A DNA stretch of 64,000 bases, taken from positions 62,001-126,000 of the forward strand of contig NZ_MVDI01000002.1 of assembly GCF_002939305.1 (NCBI RefSeq), given 5' to 3'. Each line of letters begins with the position of its first letter. The stretch's first letter is position 1. Position numbers and translations under genes: made by a program. The stretch is from Chroococcidiopsis sp. TS-821. Its GTDB lineage: Bacteria; Cyanobacteriota; Cyanobacteriia; Cyanobacteriales; Chroococcidiopsidaceae. Under the pieces are notes generated by a model that did no database searches, was not told the DNA's origin, and saw nothing but the letters and a program-made list of their open reading frames with translations. Positions 1 through 8,900 of the stretch are shown here, piece by piece.

Positions 1-308
1 TAATAATCCTTTTATAGTTTTAGTAATAGTCAAAAACGTATAATTACTTTTACTAGAAATGTAAAATAAGGCACAGCTAAAACTGCAGGTGTCTATAAGA
101 TGAGAGCAAATTAATTTTAAGAAATTTTGAACAGGGAGAAATAGAAATAGCTTAGAGAATTATCCGTTCTAGGCAAGCAGACAAAGCAGATTGAGATATT
201 TTAGCTAGTAAATAATTGTCTCAACTTAACTCAGGCTAACAGAGTGAAACTGAAGGATTTCAAGTTGGTATAGAACATCAAATCACAATAGTAACAGGGT
301 TGCATGTC
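1..308. other. Upstream region of the biosynthetic cluster
   Basis: AT-rich sequence with no open reading frame of note. It must hold the promoter for the fatty acyl-AMP ligase, but no clear -35/-10 pair stands out. An AGGG at 295-298 is the only ribosome-binding-like element and lies 10 bases before the ATG at 309. Confidence 0.4.
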
Positions 309-2144
309 ATGAATTGTCAAAATCAGGAGATGCCAGCTAGCGATTATTGTTTCTCAACGTTTGTTGAGTTACTTAATTACAGGGCAGAAAGTCAGGCGGA
401 GCAACAATTATACACGTTTTTGAAAAGTGGCGAGACAGAGACTGAAAAACTAACTTACAAAGAGCTACAGATGCAAGCACAAACAATTGCAGCAGCACTG
501 CAAGCTCTAGATATGTTCGGCGAGCGAGCCTTGCTACTTTATCAGCCAGGTTTAGATTTCGTTGCGGCTTTCTTTGGGTGTTTATATGCTGGAGTTGTGG
601 CAGTTCCAGCGTATCCACCTAGAAAAAATCAAAACCTATCGCGATTGCAGGCGATCGCCCAAGATGCTCAAGCTAAAGCTATTCTTACTTCTACATCACT
701 GATAGAGAGTCTGCAAGCTAGCTCAACACAGGAAGGGTTAGGTATATCTGGATTGCATTGGTTAGCGACTGATAGCTTGAGTACAGATTTGGCGCTGACA
801 TGGCAACCTCCACAAATTAGCGATCGCACTTTAGCTTTTTTGCAATATACTTCCGGCTCGACAGGCAATCCCAAAGGAGTGATGGTGAGTCATGGCAATC
901 TGCTGGCTAACTCAAGCACAATTTATCAGATGTTTGGGCATTCACCACAAAGTCAAGGCATGATTTGGCTACCACCCTATCACGATATGGGACTCATTGG
1001 TGGCATCTTGCAACCACTGTACGGCGGCTTTCCTGTTGTCTTGATGGCTTCTGTAGACTTTCTCCAAAAACCGATGCGTTGGTTGCAGGCGATTTCTCGT
1101 TATAAGGCAACAACAAGCGGCGGACCTAATTTCGCTTATGATTTGTGTTTGCGTAAAGTGACACCAGAACACTTAGCCACTCTCGATCTCAGTAGTTGGG
1201 AAGTTGCCTTTACTGGGGCTGAACCTGTAAGAGCGGAAACCATCGACAAATTTGCTGCTACTTTTGCTGAGTGTGGATTTCGTAAGGAAGCTTTCTACCC
1301 CTGCTATGGAATGGCAGAAACAACACTCATCGTATCTGGGGGTGAGAAAACAGCTTTGCCAGTAACTTATGATGTAGACAAAGTGGCACTAGAGCAGAAT
1401 CGCGTTAGCAAAGGCGATCGCGGAAGTAGTCAGACTATTGTAGGTTGCGGTCGCAGCCCAAGTTCGCAAACAGTGGCGATCGTTAATCCTGACACGCTAA
1501 TTCCTTGCACTTCAGAAGAAGTCGGTGAGATCTGGGTATCAGGACCGAGTGTTGCTCAAGGTTACTGGAATCAACCCGAAGAGACGGAGAAAAATTTTCG
1601 CGCCAAACTAGCAAATATTCATGAAGGTACATTCCTTCGCACAGGCGACTTGGGCTTTTTGCAAGATGGAGAGCTATTTATTACAGGGCGCATTAAAGAT
1701 GTCATTATCATTCGCGGGCAAAATCACTACCCGCAAGACATCGAACTAACGGTAGAAAACAGTCACCCAGCGCTGAGAATTGGTTGTGGGGCGGCGTTCG
1801 CGATAGACTTTAAAGGTTCTGAACGGCTAGTCATTGTCCATGAAGTAGAACGCAGTTATTTACGGAAGCTCAATGTAGCCGAAGTTGTCGGGAGTATTAG
1901 ACAAGCTGTCGCAGCACAACACGGGTTAGACGTTTTTGCAACAGCCCTTGTTAAAACTGGTAGCATTCCCAAAACTTCTAGTGGTAAGATTCGCCGCCGC
2001 GCTTGTCGAACTGCCTTTTTAGCAGGAAGCTTAGATATTGTAGAAGATTGGAGCGAAAACCCTCAGAACAAAGCTAAATATAGAGACTTGCAAGCTGAGG
2101 TTGAGTTGATATTACAGCAGCTCACTTCGGGCAAACAAGTATAG
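309..2144 (+). CDS. Fatty acyl-AMP ligase (FAAL)
   Basis: Activates a free fatty acid as acyl-adenylate and passes it to an acyl carrier protein, here most likely the free ACP at 4041. The sequence shows the adenylate-forming core YTSGSTGNPKG near residue 180, the YGMAE segment, the TGDLG/GRIKD hinge and a C-terminal PKTSSGKIRRR lysine motif. The roughly 610-residue length and the FAAL-like sequence between TTSGGPNFAYDLC and GMAETTL separate it from acyl-CoA synthetases. An upstream TTG at 300 is in frame, but the ATG at 309 is preferred because AGGG lies 10 bases before it while nothing fits the TTG. It is the first gene of the cluster and resembles JamA and CylA, the loading enzymes of jamaicamide and cylindrocyclophane. 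Confidence 0.9.
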   Translation: MNCQNQEMPASDYCFSTFVELLNYRAESQAEQQLYTFLKSGETETEKLTYKELQMQAQTIAAALQALDMFGERALLLYQPGLDFVAAFFGCLYAGVVAVPAYPPRKNQNLSRLQAIAQDAQAKAILTSTSLIESLQASSTQEGLGISGLHWLATDSLSTDLALTWQPPQISDRTLAFLQYTSGSTGNPKGVMVSHGNLLANSSTIYQMFGHSPQSQGMIWLPPYHDMGLIGGILQPLYGGFPVVLMASVDFLQKPMRWLQAISRYKATTSGGPNFAYDLCLRKVTPEHLATLDLSSWEVAFTGAEPVRAETIDKFAATFAECGFRKEAFYPCYGMAETTLIVSGGEKTALPVTYDVDKVALEQNRVSKGDRGSSQTIVGCGRSPSSQTVAIVNPDTLIPCTSEEVGEIWVSGPSVAQGYWNQPEETEKNFRAKLANIHEGTFLRTGDLGFLQDGELFITGRIKDVIIIRGQNHYPQDIELTVENSHPALRIGCGAAFAIDFKGSERLVIVHEVERSYLRKLNVAEVVGSIRQAVAAQHGLDVFATALVKTGSIPKTSSGKIRRRACRTAFLAGSLDIVEDWSENPQNKAKYRDLQAEVELILQQLTSGKQV

Positions 2145-2151
2145 CGATCGC

Positions 2152-2168
2152 AATCATCTTGGATGATT
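2152..2168 (+). terminator. Hairpin after FAAL
   Basis: AATCATC, loop TTG, then GATGATT form a 7-bp stem just after the FAAL stop, followed by a T-rich run. It could be a weak factor-independent terminator or an RNA-stabilising hairpin. The stem is AT-rich, so termination is uncertain. Confidence 0.35.
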
Positions 2169-3035
2169 TTCACATATTTTTGGTGATTGGAGTCACAAAA
2201 TACATTTTTTTTTAAACTATTCGTGTAATATTTATAAATGTAGGAGGTATATTCAAACTAACTAGTGCCTTTTACTACCAGGGTAAAATATTTCTCAAGA
2301 ATTATAGACATGCTCATAACCTTCGACATAAACTACTAGGAAGTTTCAAATTCTAGAAAGTTATCCTCACATACAGCAGATCCCCAGGATAACGGAACCC
2401 TTTGAAACTTCAGTTAAGTCATAAAACCATTATTAATATTGCAATGATTCTATTGCTTGCAAAAACGGCAAAAAAACCTTGCTCTGTGTGTCTCCCCAAG
2501 ACTTACAAGAGCATGTTGATTGAGATAGCTAACCCAGGAATACCTCCCAGGCTTCAGTTGCTGAAACCTTAAGAGGACTTCCCAGGTGGTTAACATCACA
2601 TATCTCAACTAGCTTCCCACAGCTAATTAAGCACGTAACTGTTGCACCTTTGCGACGGGTATGACAACAGAAACGCGAAAGGCTTCACCAAAGCTTCATA
2701 CATGATGTTTCCCAATGAAAATTATGGCACACAAATCACAACTACGGCAAAAGCTTGAAATTTTGCAACGTTTAGCAAGCGCTAAAAAACGTTGGATATG
2801 GCAACAGCCCAATAGAATGGTATTCTTACCAATTTTTTACTTATTACAAATAAAAGTTTTAAAAATTTAGTTTGATTGCAACTAGCTTTCTAATTCAGAA
2901 CAAGTGCAAGTTCAGAAATGATACTTGCTGAGTTTTGAATAGTTGCTCGGTATTGCTGGCTTAGGTTGACTGTAAGTGACAGGGATAAAAATGTCCCCTA
3001 AGTAACATTAGCAAAGACAAAGTAGAGAGAAGCTA
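2169..3035. other. Long intergenic gap inside the cluster
   Basis: About 870 bases separate FAAL from the desaturase, unusual in an otherwise tight cluster. A small hairpin (TTCAG, loop, CTGAA) lies near 2552. From 2715 a 51-codon frame starts MKIMAHKSQL and ends in a hydrophobic stretch at about 2870; it has no convincing ribosome-binding site and no family was recognised. No RNA gene was identified. A second promoter for the desaturase onward is likely here. Confidence 0.4.
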
Positions 3036-3929
3036 ATGCAATCACCTTACAAGCAGAAGATCGTAATCGCGAACGATGCTCTCCAACTTGTCTACAAAAG
3101 ACTAGCTTTAGCGACGTTCCTCATTCCTCTATTAGGAACAATAGCAGCAGTTGTATCAATTTGGTGGTTAGGCATTGGTTGGTTAGAAGCGCGCTTGCTA
3201 TTAAGCATGTATGCTTTAACAACCTTAGGAATTGAGATTGGCTTTCACCGTTATTTTTCGCACCGAGCATTTCAAACAAGTACTCCTGTACGAGCGATCC
3301 TAGCTGTTCTTGGCTCAATGGCTGCGCAAGGAGGTGTCATTTACTGGGTAGCGCATCATCGCCGTCATCACCAGTATACAGATGAGCCTGGAGACCCTCA
3401 CTCTCCATATCTGCGTGGATTTTGGCACGCACACATAGGTTGGTTGTTTGAGGGACAGATAACAAATACTATGCTCTTTGCCAAAGACTTACTTCGCGAT
3501 CCTGTGATTGGCAAAATCAATCAACTACATCATGTTTGGGTGTTGTTGGGCTTAGCCATTCCTACCATCGTAGGAGGAATAGTAACGCACACATGGATAG
3601 GAGCTTTGCAAGGATTACTCTGGGGAGGATTTGTGCGTCTGTGTTTGGCACAGCAAATCATTTCAAGTACTAACTCAATTTGTCACATGTACGGCGATCG
3701 CCCCTTTGAACTCAAAGATCGCAGTACAAATAACATCTGGCTAGCCTTCCTTAGCTGCGGACAGTCTTGGCACAATAACCATCATGCTTTTCCAAATTCA
3801 GCAGTTGCTGGGTTGCAATGGTGGCAAATTGACCCGAGTACTTGGGTCATCCGATTGCTAGAAGTCTTTGGCTTAGTTTGGGATGTGAATTGCCCAACGA
3901 AAGAGAAGCTCCAGAAAAGAACGACGTAG
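3036..3929 (+). CDS. Membrane fatty acyl desaturase (JamB-like family)
   Basis: Integral-membrane diiron desaturase of the acyl-lipid/acyl-CoA Delta9 family. All three histidine boxes are present: HRYFSH at residues 71-76, HHRRHH at 107-112 and HNNHH at 246-250. Hydrophobic segments near residues 20-60 and 160-200 fit the usual four-helix layout, and 297 residues is normal for the family. Standing between a FAAL and a free ACP, it recalls JamB, which desaturates an ACP-bound acyl chain and can form terminal alkenes or alkynes. Whether the product here is an internal double bond, a terminal alkene or an alkyne cannot be read from sequence. An ordinary lipid Delta9 desaturase is the alternative, but the location argues for pathway use. 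Confidence 0.85.
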   Translation: MQSPYKQKIVIANDALQLVYKRLALATFLIPLLGTIAAVVSIWWLGIGWLEARLLLSMYALTTLGIEIGFHRYFSHRAFQTSTPVRAILAVLGSMAAQGGVIYWVAHHRRHHQYTDEPGDPHSPYLRGFWHAHIGWLFEGQITNTMLFAKDLLRDPVIGKINQLHHVWVLLGLAIPTIVGGIVTHTWIGALQGLLWGGFVRLCLAQQIISSTNSICHMYGDRPFELKDRSTNNIWLAFLSCGQSWHNNHHAFPNSAVAGLQWWQIDPSTWVIRLLEVFGLVWDVNCPTKEKLQKRTT

Positions 3930-4040
3930 CTGACAGATAAATCTAAATCAATTTATGAATGCCTTGAGATGAAAAAAAGCTTCTCAAAGGCGCGAGCCTA
4001 AGCGTTTAAGACAAACAATTTACTAAAGACTAAAACCACA

Positions 4041-4334
4041 ATGCAGAATCTTGAAACAAATACGGCACAAATTACCACTAAGCAGTTACCAACTGCAACA
4101 GAAATCCAAGCCTGGATGGTTGCTTATTTAGCTGACTTGCTAGAAGTAGACCCTGACGAAATTGACGTAACGATCCCTTTCGATCGTTATGGATTAGATT
4201 CCTCCGCAGCAGTTGGTATGACAGGTGATTTAGAAGACTGGTTAGAAACTGACATAGATCCAACTCTACTGTACGACTACCCAACAATCGAAGCTTTAGT
4301 TCAGCATTTAAGTTCTCAACTCAAAACTAAGTAG
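4041..4334 (+). CDS. Free-standing acyl carrier protein
   Basis: 97-residue carrier protein with the phosphopantetheine attachment motif YGLDSS; the serine is residue 54. About 20 extra residues precede the four-helix fold. It probably receives the acyl group from FAAL and presents it to the desaturase and diiron enzyme, as JamC and CylB do. It resembles the ACP at the end of PKS2: both carry IQAW before the fold and YPTIE after it, suggesting common ancestry. It ends 22 bases before the diiron gene, so the two are probably co-translated. Confidence 0.9.
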   Translation: MQNLETNTAQITTKQLPTATEIQAWMVAYLADLLEVDPDEIDVTIPFDRYGLDSSAAVGMTGDLEDWLETDIDPTLLYDYPTIEALVQHLSSQLKTK

Positions 4335-4356
4335 TCATTGTTGTCAGGAGAAAACC

Positions 4357-5775
4357 ATGATAACTATCAGTAAAAAATTGACTCCCAAAAGTAAAGAGTT
4401 AATTCGCTCAGCGGCGGAGCAAACAAGACACGCTCAGGTGATTCAAAGAACTTACCAGAACAACATCGAGTCTGATTACACAGAAAAACTGACCGAGTTG
4501 GGTAAGAACTTTGATTACGAAAATAACCGCGACCATTATTGGGGTATTCCCGAACTTTCGCTGTTGTATGGCACTCCACTGTATGATGCTGCGTCTCCTA
4601 CGCAAAAGCTAGCCCTCAATCATCTTTATTGGGTGGGTAACTATAACCACACTGCGGTGAGCGAAGCGACAACCAGTATTTACAACATGGTGACCGCAGG
4701 CGTGTTTCGCGCAGTTGGCGGTTACGAGAAACTTTGTGACGAACTAGATTTTGAAACCGAACAGGAAAGCTACCACATTCGCACCTTCCAAAGAATTGGT
4801 TACAAATCAAAAATGGCGATTGTGGGTAAAGCGACTCTAGGAAATTCGCTTTACGGTAAATCAGAAAAAGAAAGTAAAAATTGGTTAGGGTTTGTGATGC
4901 CTCAACCAATACGCAATTACTTTGATTCGAGTCAAGGAAGTTCGCCATTTTCACTGCATCGCGACAAGGCTCTAAATGCGATCGCCAAAACTATGCTGCG
5001 CGAGAACAAGCAATATTATTCGCAGTATTTGCAAGGATTAGAAGCAAAAGGCGAACCAATTCCTGCACCTTCGGATGGTTTGGGCGGACGAATCGCACCG
5101 CGCTATTGGTTGCGCTTTTTCACACTGCATTGGGGAATGTCGCCGTTTATGGCGTGCCAATATTATTCCTTGCGCTACACCGCAAACGCCATTCTGAAAA
5201 ACCAAGAATATCCGTATGTGCGCTACTATCGCGAGTTAGAGCGCAAAGGCGAGTATATTCCGACACCAACTGCGGTTTCGTTTTACCACTTGTTAGACGA
5301 AGCGTTTCATACTACAATTTCGCAAACACTCGCCAAAGATGTGTATAAAGATTTTCCCAAGCCAACAGCGTACGAGAAATTTATCGCTGGTCTAATCGTC
5401 TACAAAATGCAATGTAACCTGCTCAGTGGACTTTCTGGAGTGCTACCAGGACGTTGCGTATACGATGACCCAATGCTCATGGTGTTTTACTACAAACTGT
5501 TAAAATCCCCCCTGTTTGGCATGGAAACTAAAGAAGCCTTGGATTGGATGCAAAAGTGCTTCTGTCAAGAACATGAAGGGTATCAGATTGGGCTGAAATA
5601 TCATCAAAGCCTGCTCGATTTAATGCGGAGATTGTTTGGTCAACTCGATTACCAATGGCGCGTCAACCGCGAGATGGGAGTTATGGCTGCTGGCGGCTCG
5701 ATTAGCAAAGCCCTACAAAAAAATAGTCAAACTTTTGAGCAATTTTCGCAGTCCATTCTGGCGCAAGAAGCATAA
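4357..5775 (+). CDS. AurF/CylC-like diiron (dimetal-carboxylate) enzyme
   Basis: Soluble 472-residue protein with two ExxH motifs of a ferritin-like diiron site: E137-SY-H140 and E315-AF-H318. Further candidate ligands are E103 and H311. The spacing E103-34-E137-xx-H140 and H311-xxx-E315-xx-H318 closely follows the iron ligands of the N-oxygenase AurF. Size and context (next to FAAL and ACP, before a type I PKS) fit CylC-type halogenases, which chlorinate unactivated carbons of ACP-bound fatty acyl chains in cylindrocyclophane, columbamide and bartoloside pathways. The prediction is halogenation or oxygenation of the acyl-ACP. Family fold is likely; the exact reaction is inference. A GGAG lies upstream of the ATG. 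Confidence 0.6.
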   Translation: MITISKKLTPKSKELIRSAAEQTRHAQVIQRTYQNNIESDYTEKLTELGKNFDYENNRDHYWGIPELSLLYGTPLYDAASPTQKLALNHLYWVGNYNHTAVSEATTSIYNMVTAGVFRAVGGYEKLCDELDFETEQESYHIRTFQRIGYKSKMAIVGKATLGNSLYGKSEKESKNWLGFVMPQPIRNYFDSSQGSSPFSLHRDKALNAIAKTMLRENKQYYSQYLQGLEAKGEPIPAPSDGLGGRIAPRYWLRFFTLHWGMSPFMACQYYSLRYTANAILKNQEYPYVRYYRELERKGEYIPTPTAVSFYHLLDEAFHTTISQTLAKDVYKDFPKPTAYEKFIAGLIVYKMQCNLLSGLSGVLPGRCVYDDPMLMVFYYKLLKSPLFGMETKEALDWMQKCFCQEHEGYQIGLKYHQSLLDLMRRLFGQLDYQWRVNREMGVMAAGGSISKALQKNSQTFEQFSQSILAQEA

Positions 5776-5810
5776 GTATAGACGTCATGAAAGCTCGCAC
5801 TTGTTGAGAT

Positions 5811-5883
5811 CGGGTAATGGGTAATCGGTAAGGGAAAAGCTTTTAACTCTAGGCAATTACCAGTTACCCACTACCAGTTACCA
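5811..5883. repeat. GGTAATG-type short tandem repeats in inverted arrangement
   Basis: The left arm is built from GGTAATGGGTAATCGGTAA and the right arm from TTACCAGTTACCCACTACC-like words, so the transcript could fold into a long imperfect hairpin between the diiron gene and PKS1. Similar words recur at about 24604-24660 and 55046-55079. Heptamer-like intergenic repeats of this type are common in cyanobacteria. Confidence 0.55.
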
Positions 5884-5922
5884 CTTGTCAGTAGTTATGA
5901 AATCAGTGGGGCAAACTACAGT

Positions 5923-8900
5923 ATGGAACCCATAGCAATTATTGGTATTGGTTGCCGTTTTCCGAAAGCTAAAGACCCAGAATCGTTTTGGCAACTGTTG
6001 CGCAATGGTATAGATGCGATCGCCGAAGTACCACCGCAACGATGGGACATCAATACCTTTTATGACCCCCAGCCTGCGACACCAGGAAAAATGAATACTC
6101 GTTGGGGCGGTTTTTTAGACCAAGACCAAGTTGACGGGTTTGACCCTGGCTTCTTTGGAATTTCTCCCCGCGAAACCGAACATATGGACCCCCAACAAAG
6201 ACTGGTGTTGGAGGTCGCCTGGGAAGCTTTGGAAAATGCTGGAATTGTCCCAGAAACTTTAGCAAACAGTCAGACTGGAGTATTTATCGGTCTGACCAAC
6301 GCCGATTATCATAAAATTCTCTACAAAGATTCTGCTGCCTTAACTGCCTACAGTGCAACAGGTACGACTCCCTGCATTACCGCCAATCGTCTATCTTACT
6401 TGCTAAATTTGCGCGGTCCAAGCATGGCGATTGATACAGCTTGTTCTTCGTCATTAGTCGCCGTTCATTTAGCAAGCCAAAGTTTACGCAATCGAGAGTC
6501 GGATCTGTGCATTACTGGAGGAGTCAACTTAATGCTGTCTCCGGAACCGACGATTACCTGCTCTCAATCGCAAATGATGTCGGCGGATGGACGCTGTAAG
6601 ACGTTTGATGCCAGTGCGGATGGCTTCGTTCGCGGAGAAGGCTGCGGCATTATCGTACTTAAGCGCTTAGAAGATGCCCTGCAAGATGGCGATAATATTC
6701 TCGCACTGATTAGAGGCTCAGCAGTTAACCAAGATGGCACCAGTAATGGACTAACAGCGCCGAATGGACCTTCGCAACAGGCAGTTATTCGCCAAGCTTT
6801 AAAACAGGCAAACGTGGCTCCAGCGCAAATTAGCTATGTGGAAGCTCACGGTACCGGAACTTCCTTAGGAGACCCAATCGAGGTTAAATCGCTCAAAGCT
6901 GTGCTGACAGAAGACCGTTCCCCAGATCGACCGTGCTGGATTGGCTCAGTCAAAACAAACATTGGTCATACCGAAGGTGCGGCGGGAATTGCAGGTTTGA
7001 TTAAGGTAGTGTTACAAATGCAACACGGGCATCTTGCCCCGCACCTTCATCTCAAGCAACTCAACCCTTATATTTCTCTAGAAGGGACACCGCTAGCTAT
7101 TCCTCAGTCTTATCAACCTTGGTCGTGCGCTGGCAGTCGGTTAGCTGGAGTCAGTTCTTTTAGCTTTGGGGGAACGAATTGCCATGTCATTCTCGAAGAA
7201 GCTCCATCCAATTTAAGAAATACCGATCGCAATTTTCAATCGCTCGACCGCCCGCAACACGTTCTCACTTTATCGGCAAAAAGTGCTCCAGCCCTCGTTG
7301 ACTTGGCGCAAAAATATAAAGACTTTTTGGTCTCGCATCCAGAAGTCTCGCTTGCCGACGTTTGTTTTACAGCTAATACCAAGCGATCGCATTTTGAGCA
7401 TCGCCTTGCTGTTGTCACGGCGTCTTCTGCACAGTTGTGCCAGCAGTTAACTGCTTTTACCACCGCCCAAGAGACAGATGGTCTCAAAAGCCAGCACGTC
7501 ACTCGTCGTAAACCGCCAAAACTGGCATTTTTATTTACAGGTCAAGGTTCGCAATATATAGGTATGGGTCGCCAACTCTACGACACCCAACCGCTCTTTC
7601 GGCAAACTCTCGACCACTGTGCTGAAATTTTGCGTCCTTATCTTCAACAACCGCTACTAGAGGTTCTTTATCCCACATGCGGCACTTCACCCTTAGATAA
7701 TACTGCCTACACCCAACCAGCTTTATTTGCGCTGGAATACGCTTTGTTTCGGTTGTGGGAATCTTGGGGCGTTAAGCCTGATGCAGTCATGGGTCATAGC
7801 GTCGGTGAATATGCGGCAGCTTGTGCAGCAGGAGTATTTAGTTTAGAAGACGGTCTGCGACTGATCGCCGAACGCGCCCGTTTGATGCAAGCCTTGCCTG
7901 AAAATGGTGCGATGGTTGCGGTCTTAACCGATGAAGCCCGCGTCGCCTCAGCAATTCAGCCTTACGAGCGAGTTGCGATCGCTGCTATTAATGGTCCGCA
8001 AAACATCGTTATTTCTGGCGATTGCCAAGCGGTAGAAGCAGTAATCAACAACTTACACGCAGATGGAATTAAAACTAAAAAGTTACAAGTTTCGCATGCT
8101 TTTCATTCTCCCTTAATGGAGCCAATGCTCGGAGAGTTTGAGCAAGTTGCGCAAAGTATTAGCTACTCGCCACCTAAAATTCCCCTCATTTCTAACCTCA
8201 CAGGTCAAGCGATTACAACCGATATTGCGACTCCTGAGTACTGGTGTCATCACGTACGACAACCGGTAAAATTTGCTGCTAGTATGCAAGCGCTTGGTCA
8301 GCAGGGCTACAAGCTGTTTGTCGAGATAGGTCCTAAGCCCATCTTAGTAGGCATGGGTCGTTACTGCTTAACAGAAAACGAGATAGCTTGGCTTCCTAGC
8401 CTGCGCAGCGGACATGAAGATTGGCAACAAATTCTTGACAGTTTAGCGACATTATACGTATCTGGCATACCAGTAGATTGGCAGAGTTTTGACCGCGACT
8501 ATCCGCGACGTCGTCAAGTAGCACTCCCAACTTATCCGTTTCAGCGCCAGCGCTATTGGTTGCGATCGCAGCAGAATGGGCAGGCAAAAACAGCGCCTTT
8601 ATCCCCTAACGTGCAAACAACGACCATCATCGACCTTTTGCATCAGGGGGATACTCAACAGTTGGCGCAATACATAGAAACAGCAGCAGAACTTTCGCCA
8701 GAAGATGTCAAATTACTGCCTAAGCTGCTATCTGTATTAGTCAAGCAACACCAACAGCAGCTAACAGCAACATTCCTCCAAGACTGGCTTTACGAAGTTA
8801 CTTGGCAACCCAAACCACGTCAGGGGACAGACATCCGCTTGCAAGAACCGAGTAGTTGGTTAATTTTCGCTGACAGAATGGGTGTAGGACAAGCCCTAGC

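Noticed and set aside
2169-3035. tRNA or known small RNA in the FAAL-desaturase gap
   Set aside because: No cloverleaf or GGTTCGAAT-like T-arm was found.
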